Source: Takakia lepidozioides (Eukaryota > Streptophyta > Takakiopsida > Takakiales > Takakiaceae). From it: DNA of 64,000 bases. How positions within the stretch are numbered: the first letter of the stretch is position 1; the number at the start of each line of letters is the position of its first letter. The stretch spans positions 36,332,001-36,396,000 of the forward strand of contig CM060733.1 of assembly GCA_030704615.1 (NCBI GenBank), in the 5' to 3' direction. Shown here one piece after another: positions 21,566 to 31,951 of this stretch. The translations under genes and the position numbers were made by a program. A model generated the notes under the pieces. It saw nothing but the letters and a program-made list of their open reading frames with translations, did not search any database and was not told the origin of the DNA.

Positions 21566-23995
21566 CAACCACAAGACGCGTCTTCTACCTCTAAGCCTGC
21601 TGGACTCAAGGTTGCAGTCACGGAGGACAACTGGGAGCCTGATGTTGGACCTATAGTCACCAGAGGAGAGAGACGACATATACGGCGGTTCTTGAGGGCT
21701 TACAAGAACTGCTTTGCCTTCAGTTTGAAGGACTTAGAAGCACTGAAGGGTCAAGAGATTCACATTGAATTGGCTACTGACACGCCAATCTTCCGGAGAC
21801 CCTATAGATACAGTGACATGGAGAGGTCCTTGATTCAGATGAGAACTCAGGACCTTTGGGAGGCTGGTTTGGTGGAGCTATCTGGGGGAGAGTATGCTTC
21901 AGCCACAGTGATGCCAGCCAAGAAGGATGTCTATGGCAATTGGACGGAGAGACGTATGTGCGGTGATTACCGGCCTGTAAATCGTCAGACCAAGTCCGAT
22001 AGGTATGCTATGCGGACACCAGAGGAGATCTTTGATGCCATTGGGCATGCCAAGGTCTTTAGCACTTTGGATTTACGATCCGGATATCACCAGTTGCCGA
22101 TCAAGGAGGCGGATAAGCAGAAGACGGCATTCTGGGGGATCAATGAGCACTGGAAGGATTGCCTATACCAGTGGCGGTTCTGACCATTTGGGCTTAAAAA
22201 CGCTCCTGCAGAGTTTCAAAGAGTCATGGACAGGATTCTAGCAGGGGTGGAGTTTGCTCGGTGCTACATAGATGACATCATCATCTTTAGTGCTACGGTG
22301 GAGGAGCATGAGAGACACCTTCAGGGGGTATTTGAGCGCTTGAGGGCGCACGGATTGAAGTTACATCCGGGAAAGTGCAAGTTTTTCCACAACCAGATTG
22401 AGTATCTGGGTCACATGATATATCCTGGAGGATTGGGGGTACAGCAGACTAAGGTAGAGTCCATTGCATAGATTCCACGCCCCACGGTTGTGAGCCGAGT
22501 TTGAGCTTTCATGGGGTTAACAAACTATTATAGACGGTATGTTAAGGGATTTAGTGCCATTGCAAAGGCTCTAACCAAACTGACCAAGGTGGACCAGGAG
22601 CGGCAGTGGGAAGACGAGCAAGAACAAGCTTTTCAAGAGCTCAAGGCAAGGTTGACCTCGGCGCCCATCTTGAGACGACCTATCAGGGGGCGTCCTTTTC
22701 AGCTGCATACAGATTGGAGCATGCTGGGGCTTGGAGCGGTGCTCACACAGGTGGATGATGAGGGAAGAGAGTTCGTAGTGGCTTATGCTAGCCGCTCGAA
22801 CAACGCTGCAGAGTCTAAGTATAGCTCATATGAGGGAGAATGCTTAGCTGCAGTGTGGGCCGTGGCACACTTTAGGTGCTATCTATACGGCAATCTCTTC
22901 ACCCTTGTCACGGATCACCAACCACTCAAGTGGTTGATGGAGTCGGACAAGCTTACGGGGAAGCTTGCACGGTGGGCACTCATCCTTCAAGAGTATGACT
23001 TTCAGGTGGTGCATCGACCGGGTTTGGTCAATCGGGATGCAGATGGGTTGAGTCGCAATCCATGCACGAGCTAGCAGGATGACACTGGAGCTCGATGGCA
23101 TGGTGAGACGGACGAGGAGATGGTGCCCGGATGGCATGCATCTGCATTTCTGTGTATCTTGGCAGCGGAAGGCCAAGTTGGACCTGCAACAGGGATGACT
23201 GTAGATCAAGTGTCTGAGGACCCTGAGGCCAACAATGAGTAGGGTGGCGCCAAAGATATACATGAGGATTCAGCTGTGTTGGACTATCTCCGCACTGGAG
23301 ACACGGCAGCCACTGTGACTGCCAAGGAGAGGGATCGGATCCTACAACAAGCCAAGAGGTTCAAGTGGGAGGGGACACACCTGCTCCGAGTGTGGGAGGT
23401 TGGTCGAGTGAGGATTGTGCCTCACCCAACACAGCGGGCACGGTTAGTGTGGCATGCCCATGAGGAGTTGGGGCATTTTGGGGTGCGACGCACTCATAGT
23501 CTATTGCAGGGGTAGTATTGGTGGCGTGGTATGCACACAGAGGTGCAACAATTTGTGGCTAGGTGCATGGTGTGTGACAGGGTGCGTGCTTCATTCAACG
23601 CTCCTACTCCATAATTGCACCCTCTTCCGATCATGGGATTGGGCTACATGTGGAGTCTTGACTTCGCAGGGCCGTTGCCACTGACCATGCATCACAACAA
23701 GTACGTTTTGGTGATGGTGGAGCACTTCTCCAAGTGGATCGAGTTGGTCCCATTGCCTGATAAGGCTAGTGAGGGAGCTGCGTATGCGTTCTTGGATTGT
23801 GTACTTAGCCGCTTCGGTGCTCCAGCTGAGGTACTCACGGACCAAGGGAGAGAGTTCTTGGGGGAGTTTCAGGCTTTGTGTGACAAGGCCTTGATAGACC
23901 ACCGTACCACTTCTCGAGATCATCCTGAGGCTGATGGCTTGGCAGAGAGAGTTGTTCAGATAGTAAAGAGGGGTTTGCGCAAGTATGGCTTGTAG
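21566..23995 (+). pseudogene. RT, RNase H and integrase, copy 2
   Basis: Same domains as copy 1: RRMCGDYRPVNRQTK, CYIDDIIIFS, LHTDWSMLGLGAVLTQ, HAHEELGHFG and LTDQGREF. In-frame stops: 22181 TGA, 22469 TAG, 22502 TGA, 23072 TAG, 23240 TAG, 23513 TAG, 23612 TAA and 23993 TAG. Most correspond to CAG, CAA or CGA codons in copy 3. There are no frameshifts from 22511 to 23995, so decay has been mainly by point substitution. Confidence 0.92.
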
Positions 23996-24700
23996 AAGGG
24001 ACACCTAGGAGATTGGGACCTTCAATTACCCTGGTTAGCCATGGGCTACAGGTTCAGCAAGCAAGCATCACTTGCCTCCTTCTCACCATACTTTCTTCTC
24101 TTTGGCCGAGAGCCGGATTTGCCTAGATGCATTCGTAGAGAAGCTGCTACAGTTCTTAACCTCGACGATCCGGACGTGTGGGCACGTGCATGTGATCAGC
24201 GTGCATAGTTATTCAAGAAAGTCATGCCCATGGCTTTCGAGAACCTTGCCATTGCACAACATCATGATACGTTGAGGTATGCTACCATACGTGGTGGAGG
24301 CTATCGTCCTGGGGTTCGGAGATTCAACCCTGGTGACTATGTCTATCTGCAGCAGACTGCTCCTACGACCTTGGATGTGACTGCAAGACGTGTTATTTTG
24401 AGGGTTCGAGAGGTCTTGCCCTCAGGCGTCTTGATCTTGGAGGGTCGGGATGGCATAACTTGGAAGGACCATGTGCGTAATTGTGCGCCATGTCATCTTC
24501 CGAATGTCGATGGCATGATTGACCCAAACCTGACAGTGGTATCTGCAAGTTTGAGGTGCATGTTGTGTGGGTCTGCTAGAGGGGCAGCCACCATGCTAGT
24601 GTGTGATCGATGCTCTAGAGATTGGCATATGGGATGCTTGACTCCACCTCTTGAGATGGTTCCGGATGGGGATTGGTTATGTCCACATTGCATTGGATAG
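23996..24700 (+). pseudogene. Integrase C-terminus and PHD finger, copy 2
   Basis: Continues the integrase frame. A TAG at 24206-24208 interrupts it (CAG elsewhere). The PHD finger Cys/His set is complete (CMLC, CDRC, HMGC, CPHC), with a G-to-D change before the WH. Ends at TAG 24698-24700. Confidence 0.85.
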
Positions 24701-25045
24701 TGGGAGTGGATACAACCATGGAAGGCTAACAAGAAACGCAAGGCCAAGCTACTAGGAGACCTTGAACACACGAGATCCTGGCTCAAGTTCACGGATTGCA
24801 AGACGGCGACTAACAATGGGGCTACTCTTGTACCCGGCCTCTTGGTCTATAGAGTTTGAGTACAATAGGGACAGTGATAGGGGACTTAGTACGGCTGTGG
24901 CTATTACATCTTGTAGCTATCTGGAGTTAGAGGGACCTATCCACCAGCTAGGGGGGCGATTGTGGTAGACTACTTTATTGTGCATATATGTGTGGTGTAG
25001 TTTGGACAACGATGTAGTTGTGTAGCGATACGTATACGCACGAAA

Positions 25046-26489
25046 GCCGCAATATGCTGAAGTGAGGATGTCAAGTTTGCCTGCATAAGAGCCTGAAAAT
25101 GGTCGGTCACTTGGCTGGTGATTTGCGTGGGTGCAAGGAAATGGGTGGGCTGAGCTACCAGGTACACCATCCATGGTTTTTCAATGGAGTTGGGCCTAAG
25201 GCCGGGAGCATTTCGGCATGAGCTGATGGGCTGGTTGAACACCAAGCCTGTGGCAAGGAAGGAGGTGCTGGATTTTTGTTTTTAGATTTAAGAGAGCTGA
25301 TATGCTTGGGCAGATTCAGTAAGCTGGCGGTTAGGCCTGCCATGAAGCAGTGCATTTGCTGGGTCTGTTTGAGCCTAAGTTTAAGCCCAACTGTGACATC
25401 AGGTTTTAACCATCAACAACTTGAATGTGGGAGAACGTGTTCAATTAACTGGCTGGCTGAAATGTGATTTTTAAGCATGATGACCGCATGGGAGAAGGCA
25501 TCAAAACAATAGGGCTGGAGCAACTGATTACATGGCTGATTGCGCATCTGTTGCAAATCACACCAGCTGTCGAACTCCTGGATAAAGTCATCCAGCTCGA
25601 TTGTGCCCACAGCTCCAGGTCTCATGGAGTGTGATGAACACAGGGTATGCCTAGCAAGGTTGTGAATGGAAGGGCAGCGATCGGTGGAGTCTAACGTGTT
25701 TTCTTATGGACAGTGGATATGAATTCAGCCTGTAAACACTCATGATCAGAGATCGACTTGGGTGTTATTCGAGGTGGGACTGATGCTTGAATCCAATCAC
25801 GTGTGAAGAGAGAAGTGTGGCTTAAGTTCAAAGTGGCGTCATGTTGAGCTTGCGATGAAAAGAGAAATAGACGAGCCTGTTGGCAATTTGTCATTTTGAT
25901 TGAATGTTCACTGCCAAGGTTGAACATGAAGTTGAAGGGATTGAATTGGTGGAGGACCAGCCCACGTCACATGAGGATACTGTCGACGTGATTGGAGTGT
26001 GAGGCTGGTTTGTCACAAATACACATGTGCCAGGAGAAGTGCTGATCAGAGAGGGCATGGGTCTGATTCAGATCTGACGTAGCCACGGCATTGAAGCTGC
26101 TCAAATTAGGGGCAGATTTGCTGCCGAGGTTTACATCTTCAAAACTAAAAGTGCCTGAATGGTAGTAGGCCGGCTCATCTCTTGCTGGAGAGGCACAATT
26201 GATATCCTCAGCAGGGCTCATGCACAAGCGGCTGGCACTCACACTCGTCAATGCTTCCCTATTCGGTTCTTCTACACATGCAAGATCTTGGGCATTAGGC
26301 CATCGCTGTTTGGAGTGGTATTCATGGCACTTGGCACCAGACTGCGAAGTTTTCTTTCCTGCACCGACCAGTAGCAAATCCCCGACTCCCAATTTTAAAG
26401 CTCATGCACATGTAGAGATTTGTCCTCAGAATTACGGGTATTCGCATGAAACATGTAGGGTACGCCAAAAATTATTGTATTTATTGAAA
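25046..26489. other. Stretch with a decayed ORF and a gag fragment
   Basis: On the minus strand one frame is open from 26392 to 25691 except for a TGA at 25967-25969 (includes QSGAKCHEYHSKQRW and PPRITPKSISDHECL); family not recognised. About 90 bp at 25535-25625 (-) encode GAVGTIELDDFIQEFDSW, a gag fragment of the methyltransferase element. The remainder holds nothing I can name. Confidence 0.45.
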
Positions 26490-26674
26490 TACATTTGGAG
26501 CTTTGTTTTGATCCAATTTAAATTATACAGAGCCTGTTTTTGCCATAACTTGGTCATGCAAAGGGTGTTTGACCTCAAATTTGAGCGAGGACCTACAAAT
26601 TGTGGAAATCTACATATTCAAAACTGGTTTTAGTTTTTTGGACTCTGCTAAAAATCTATGGAATTTTTTGAGTG
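26490..26674 (+). repeat. Diverged leader repeat X, left part of the insertion target of copy 3
   Basis: Recognisably similar to the leader of copies 1 and 4 (ends AAAATCTATGGAATTTTTTG) but clearly diverged. Its continuation is found at 38673, on the other side of copy 3. The last four bases, AGTG (26671-26674), are repeated at 38673-38676. Confidence 0.8.
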
Positions 26675-27195
26675 TGTCGTGCGCATACATATCGCTACAC
26701 AACTACATCGCTGTCCAAACCACACCACACATATATGCACAATAAAGTAGTCTGCCACAATGATAGAAATCCAACGAACACACTGTTGACACAAAACATG
26801 AAAACCAAACCATCACTCTTAGAAATAGTAGTCGAGCCAGGGGCACCCCAAGCTATGGGGACTCCACCCCACAACAACCTGTACCCCTACATAAGCACAC
26901 TCAAATCTAAACACATGCAGGAGCTCGGTCGCGCAGGCTCAACTCGAGAAAGATGAGCCGCGCGACTGCCGCTCTCGTGAAGATAAGACGGACCAGGTGT
27001 CAAACTAAACTTGACACCTGATTTAACACTTGACCTAAATCCAAGTGTTAAATACAAATAACTAGTTTTATTCTAGCTGTTTTCACACTGTGCTTATTTA
27101 ACTTGACAGCTGTCGTGCGCATACATATCGCTACACAACTACATCGCTGTCCAAACCACACCACACATATATGCACAATAAAGTAGTCTGTCACA
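26675..27195 (-). repeat. Terminal repeats B1-A2-B2 of copy 3
   Basis: On the plus strand: B2 26675-26759, A2 26761-27108 (348 bp), B1 27111-27195. Same order and spacing as in copy 1. The purine tract (minus-strand AGGGGGGCGAT) abuts B1. Confidence 0.88.
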
Positions 27196-27455
27196 ATCGC
27201 CCCCCTAGCTGGTGGATAGGTCCCTCTACCTCCAGATAGCTACAAGATGTAATAGCCACAGCCGTACTAAGTCCTCTATCACTGTTCCTATTGTACTCAA
27301 ACTCTATAGACCAAGAGGCCGGGTACAAGAGTAGCCCCATCGTTAGTCGCCATCTTGCAATCTGTGAACTTGAGCCAGGACCTCGTGTGTTCAAGGTCTC
27401 CTAGTAGCTGGGCCTTGCGTTGCTTGTTAGCCTCCCATGGTTGTATCCACTCCCA

Positions 27456-28188
27456 CTATCCAATGCATTGTGGACATAACCAATCCCCATCTGGAACCAT
27501 CTCAAGAGGTGGAGTCAAGCACCCCATATGCCAACCTCTAGAGCATCGATCACACACCAGCATGGTGGCTGCCCCTTTAGCAGACCCACACAACATGCAC
27601 CTCAAACCTGCAGATACCACTGCCAGGTTTGGGTCAATCCTGCCATCGACATTCGGAAGGTGACATGGCGCACAATTACGCACATGGTCCTTCCAAGTTA
27701 TGCCATCCCGACCCTCCAAGACCAAGACGCCTGAGGGCAAGACCTCTCGAACCCTCAAAATAACACGTCCTGCAGTCACATCCAGGGTCGTAGGAGCAGT
27801 CTGCTGCAGATAGACATAGTCACCAGGGTTGAATCTCCGAACCCCAGGACGATAGCCCCCACCACGTATGGTAGCATACCTCAACGTATCACGGTGTTGT
27901 GCAATGGCAAGGTTCTCGAAAGCCATGGGCATGACTCTCTTGAACAACTCTGCACGCTGCTCACATGCACGTGCCCACACGTCCGGATCGTCAAGGTTAA
28001 GAACTGTAGCAGCTTCTCTGCGAATGGATGTAGGCAAATCCGGCTCTCGGCCAAAGAGAAGAAAGTATGGTGAGAAGGAGGCAAGTGATGCTTGCTTGCT
28101 GAACCTGTAGCCCATGGCTAACCAGGTAACTGAAGGTCCCAATCTCCTAGGTGTCCCTTCTGCAAGCCATACTTGCGCAAACCCCTCT
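27456..28188 (-). pseudogene. Integrase C-terminus and PHD finger, copy 3
   Basis: An open frame of 228 codons holding the end of the integrase core (WLAMGYRFSKQASLASF), the basic C-terminal domain (RRFNPGDYVYLQQTAP) and an intact C4HC3 PHD finger (CMLC ... CDRC ... HMGC ... CPQC). The codon that is TAG in copies 1 and 2 is CAG here. It is separated from the integrase core only by a one-base deletion near 28242, so the PHD part itself is undamaged. Confidence 0.88.
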
Positions 28189-30587
28189 TTACTGTCTGAA
28201 CAACTCTCTCTGCCAAGCCATCGGCTTCAGGATGATCCCGGAAGTGGTGCGGTGGTCTATCAAGGCCTTGTCACACAAAGCCTGAAACTCCCCCAAGAAC
28301 TCTCTCCCTTGGTCCGTGAGTACCTCAGCTGGAGCACCGAATCGGCTAAGCACACAATCCAGGAATGCATACGCAGCTCCCTCACTAGCCTTATCAGGCA
28401 ATGGAACCAATTCAATCCACTTGGAGAAGTGCTCCACCATCACCAACACGTACTTGTTGTGGCGCATGGTCAGTGGCAACGGCCCTGCGAAGTCAAGACT
28501 CCACCTGTAGCCCAATCCCATGATCGGAAGAGGGTGCAATTGTGGAGTAGGGGCGTTGAATGAAGCACGCACCCTGTCACACACCATGCACCTAGCCACA
28601 AATTGTTGCACCTCTGTGTGCATACCACGCCACCAATACTGCCCCTGCAGTAGACTATGAGTGCGTCGCACCCCAAAATGCCCCAACTCCTCATGGGCAT
28701 GCCGCACTAACCGTGCCCGCTGTGTTGGGTGAGGCACAATCCTCACTCGACCATCCTCCCACACTCGGAGCAGGTGTGTCCCCTCCCACCTGAACCTCTT
28801 GGCTCGTTGTAGGATCCGATCCCTCTCCTTGGCAGTCATAGTGGCTGCCGTGTCTCCACTGCGGAGGTAGTCCAACACAACTGAATCCTCATGTATATCT
28901 TTGGCGCCACCCTGCTCATTGCTGGCCTCAGGGTCCTCAGACACTTGATCTACAGTCATCCCTGTTGTAGGTCCAACCTGGCCTTCCGCTGCCAAGATAC
29001 ACAGAAATGCAGATGCATGCCATCCGGGCACCATCTCCTCGTCTGTCTCACCATGCCACCGAGCTCCAGTGTCATCCTGCTGGCTCGTGCATGGATTGCG
29101 ACTCAACCCATCTGCATTCGATTGACCAAACCCGGTCGATGCACCACCTGAAAGTCATACTCTTGAAGGATGAGTGCCCACCGTGCAAGCTTCCCCGTAA
29201 GCTTGTCTGACTCCATCAACCACTTGAGTGGTTGGTGATCCGTGACAAGGGTGAAGAGATTGCCGTATAGATAGCACCTGAAGTGTGCCACGGCCCACAC
29301 TGCAGCTAAGCATTCTCCCTCATATGAGCTATACTTAGACTCTGCAGCATTGTTCGAGCGGCTAGCATAAGCCACTACGAACTCTCTTCCCTCATCATCC
29401 ACCTGTGTGAGCACCGCTCCAAGCCCCAGCATGCTCCAATCTGTATGCAGCTGAAAAGGACGCCCCCTGATAGGTCGTCTCAAGATGGGCGCCGAGGTCA
29501 ACCTCGCCTTGAGCTCTTGAAAAGCTTGTTCTTGCTCATCTTCCCACTGCCACTCCTGGTCCACCTTGGTCAGCCTGGTTAGAGCCTTTGCAATGGCACT
29601 AAATCCCTTAACAAACCGTCTGTAATAGTTTGCTAACCCCATGAAAGCTCGAACTCGGCTCACATCCGTGGGGCGTGGAACCTGTGCAATGGACTCTACC
29701 TTAGTCTGCTGTACCCCCAATCCTCCAGGATATATCATGTGACCCAGATACTCAATCTGGTTGTGGAAAAACTTGCACTTGCCCGGATGTAACTTCAATC
29801 CGTGCGTCCTCAAGCGCTCAAATACCCCCTGAAGGTGTCTCTCATGCTCCTCCACCGTAGCACTAAAGATGATGATGTCATCTATGTAGCACCGAGCAAA
29901 CTCCACCCCTGCTAGAATCCTGTCCATGACTCTTTGAAACTCAGCGGGAGCGTTTTTAAGCCCAAATGGTAAGAACCGCCACTGGTATAGGCAATCCTTC
30001 CCGTGCTCATTGATCCCCCAGAATGCCGTTTTTTGCTTATCCGCCTCCTTGATCGGCAACTGGTGATATCCGGATCGTAAATCCAACGTGCTAAAGACCT
30101 TGGAATGCCCAATGGCATCAAAGATCTCCTCTGGTGTCGGCATGGCATACCTATCGGACTTGGTCTGACGATTTACAGGCCGGTAATCACCGCACATACG
30201 TCTCTCCGTCCAATTGCCATAGACATCCTTCTTAGCTGGCATCACTGTGGCTGAAGCATACTCTCCACCAGAGAGCTCCACCAAACCTGCCTCCCAGAGA
30301 TCTTGAGTCCTCATCTGAATCAAAGACCTCTCCATGTCACTGTATCTATAGGGTCTCCGAAAGATTGGCGTGTCAGTGGCCAACTCAATACGGATCTCTT
30401 GACCCTTCAGTGCTCCCAAGTCCTTCAAACTGAAGGCAAAGCAATTCCTATAAGCCCTCAGGAACCGCCGTATACGTCGTCTCTCTCCTCCGGTGACAAT
30501 GGGTCCAATGTCAGGCTCCCAATTGTCCTCCGTAACTGCAACCTTAAGTCCAGTGGGCTTAGAGGTAGAGGACGCGTCCCGTGGTTG
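28189..30587 (-). pseudogene. RT, RNase H and integrase, copy 3
   Basis: Two long open frames. RT to RNase H (30428-29103, 441 codons) is uninterrupted with all motifs, including CYIDDIIIFS and VTDHQPLKWL. Integrase (29106-28189) has HAHEELGHFG, CMVCDR, SLDFAGPL and LTDQGREF. The frames are separated by a one-base deletion at about 29117, where copies 1 and 2 read NRNADG/NRDADG; a second deletion near 28242 separates the core end from the PHD part. No nonsense codons, so this is the best-preserved pol in the window. Confidence 0.92.
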
Positions 30588-30590
30588 CTA
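30582..30590 (-). promoter_or_regulatory. Candidate stop-codon readthrough site, copy 3
   Basis: On the minus strand TAG (30590-30588) followed by CAACCA, matching UAG-CARYYA. The RT frame continues in phase. It is the only stop shared by all copies of pol. Confidence 0.65.
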
Positions 30591-30655
30591 TGCTGCAACC
30601 TCTTGAGCAGTACCCCCTTCCTGCTCAGTCAATGACAAGGCCTCATCCTGCCCCA

Positions 30656-31951
30656 TCATCTCATCATTGAGAACCTCCTCATCCCGAGAAGAATCCCAAC
30701 CTCATCCATCACAGCTGCCTTCGCTGCCAACTCCCTCTGAACCTCGAGCACCTCCCACATGTGCCATGGATGTCTACACCTCGTGGTCCTCACCGGCTCG
30801 CCCCCACTCGCTGCCTGTACCGTCTCGGTAGGCAGAGAGACCGTCAAGGGAAGTGCACTCCGCACTCTACGTTGCTCAGCCATAGCCAAGCTGACAATCC
30901 AGGTCAAGCAATTGAGATCCATTGCTTGCCCCAACACCTGACGACGTGATGCCTCAGAAAGAGAAGGCACCGCCGTGGTCCCAGTGGAAAACCCCATAGC
31001 CCGCTCTCGCTCGTCGGCATTAGGCTCCACTAACTGCTGCAACTGAGCATCCCACAGGAGGCCAGGTCCACCATCCCGAAAAGCATGGGATCCTGGGAAG
31101 CTGAGCAGTGTAGGTAATGCTGCTCGTGGTTGACCCACCCTGTTGACCACTGCCAAAGGCGAACGGTCATCGTGTCTCACACGTTGAGACTGCCTTCCTG
31201 TGTCCAAAATGCCATCCACGGTGAGGTGTGCTGGCCGCTGCACCCCATCAAATGCACGCTTGAGCAGTGCGGGTGGCATCAAGTTAGTCCACCATAGTCG
31301 TGGACGATGAGCCCGTGACCCCACTGCAGCTGCATCCAGCAACACTGCTGACCCAAGCCACGACCGGACTTGATGCACACTGGCCATCACCCTGGCCCGA
31401 GAATCACCCATCAGTGGTACATTCTCCAAGATGTATGCTGGAGATACAGCTTGATGAAGCTGCAAGCAGCGCAAAATCCGCACCATCTCCCAAAACAGAC
31501 CCGTCCTCGAGTCTCGCAATCCATTGCCATGCCCGGCTGATGAATGCCCTTGGCAGGGCCAACCTGCCACTATCAGATCAATGGAGCCAACCTGCTCCAA
31601 ATCTTGCGCCCCCAACAAGGAAATGTCTGCTGGCAAGGCTTGTTGGTATCCACGAACTGCAGACACAGGCAACAAGTCAGGGTACTGCTGTACCAACTGA
31701 GCCACATGGCGCAGTGAGACGCGTCGTGCAGTCTCATCCCTCTCCACATACAGGTAACGCCTTACCCGCACACCTGCCTGTAGCACAGCAGCCAATCCGG
31801 TGCTGATCCCGCCAAACAAGTCCAGAAGGCAAATGCCTTCATCGGCCGCTGCCACACAAGAGGTGTGGTGTCCAATGGCGACAACTGAGGTGGCCCTGGT
31901 GCAATCACCGCACTCTCCTCCTCTCCTGACGGTACAAAAGCTTCTTCCCAA
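30656..31951 (-). CDS. DNMT3-like C5-cytosine DNA methyltransferase domain, copy 3 (uninterrupted)
   Basis: A 431-codon open frame covering the whole methyltransferase. Motif I is LLDLFGGISTGLAAVLQAG, followed by YLYVERDETARR. Motif IV is IVAGWPCQGHSSAGHG with the catalytic Cys; motif VI is YILENVPLMGD; motif VIII SRAHRPRLWWTN; motif IX QPRAALPTLLSFPGSHAF; then RERAMGFSTGTTAVP and LGQAMDLNCLTWI. The RERAMGF/GTT pattern and small target-recognition region resemble DNMT3/DRM more than DNMT1 or CMT. It sits between protease and RT in the polyprotein and upstream of the conserved stop, so it would be made with Gag. One-base deletions near 31840 and 30712 cut it off from the gag-protease frame and from the linker, but no motif is damaged. 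In vivo activity is unknown. Confidence 0.9.
   Translation of the reverse strand: MGRSFCTVRRGGECGDCTRATSVVAIGHHTSCVAAADEGICLLDLFGGISTGLAAVLQAGVRVRRYLYVERDETARRVSLRHVAQLVQQYPDLLPVSAVRGYQQALPADISLLGAQDLEQVGSIDLIVAGWPCQGHSSAGHGNGLRDSRTGLFWEMVRILRCLQLHQAVSPAYILENVPLMGDSRARVMASVHQVRSWLGSAVLLDAAAVGSRAHRPRLWWTNLMPPALLKRAFDGVQRPAHLTVDGILDTGRQSQRVRHDDRSPLAVVNRVGQPRAALPTLLSFPGSHAFRDGGPGLLWDAQLQQLVEPNADERERAMGFSTGTTAVPSLSEASRRQVLGQAMDLNCLTWIVSLAMAEQRRVRSALPLTVSLPTETVQAASGGEPVRTTRCRHPWHMWEVLEVQRELAAKAAVMDEVGILLGMRRFSMMR

Larger units (their letters stand above)
21103..25045 (+). mobile_element. Methyltransferase retrotransposon, copy 2 (5'-truncated)
   Basis: Begins inside the methyltransferase domain at the sequence encoding SQLQQLVEPNADE and continues colinearly with copy 1 through RT, RNase H, integrase, PHD finger, purine tract and a single B repeat (24961-25045). 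Repeats A2 and B2 are missing, which recombination between B1 and B2 would explain. It has the most stop codons of the four copies and is probably the oldest. Confidence 0.9.
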
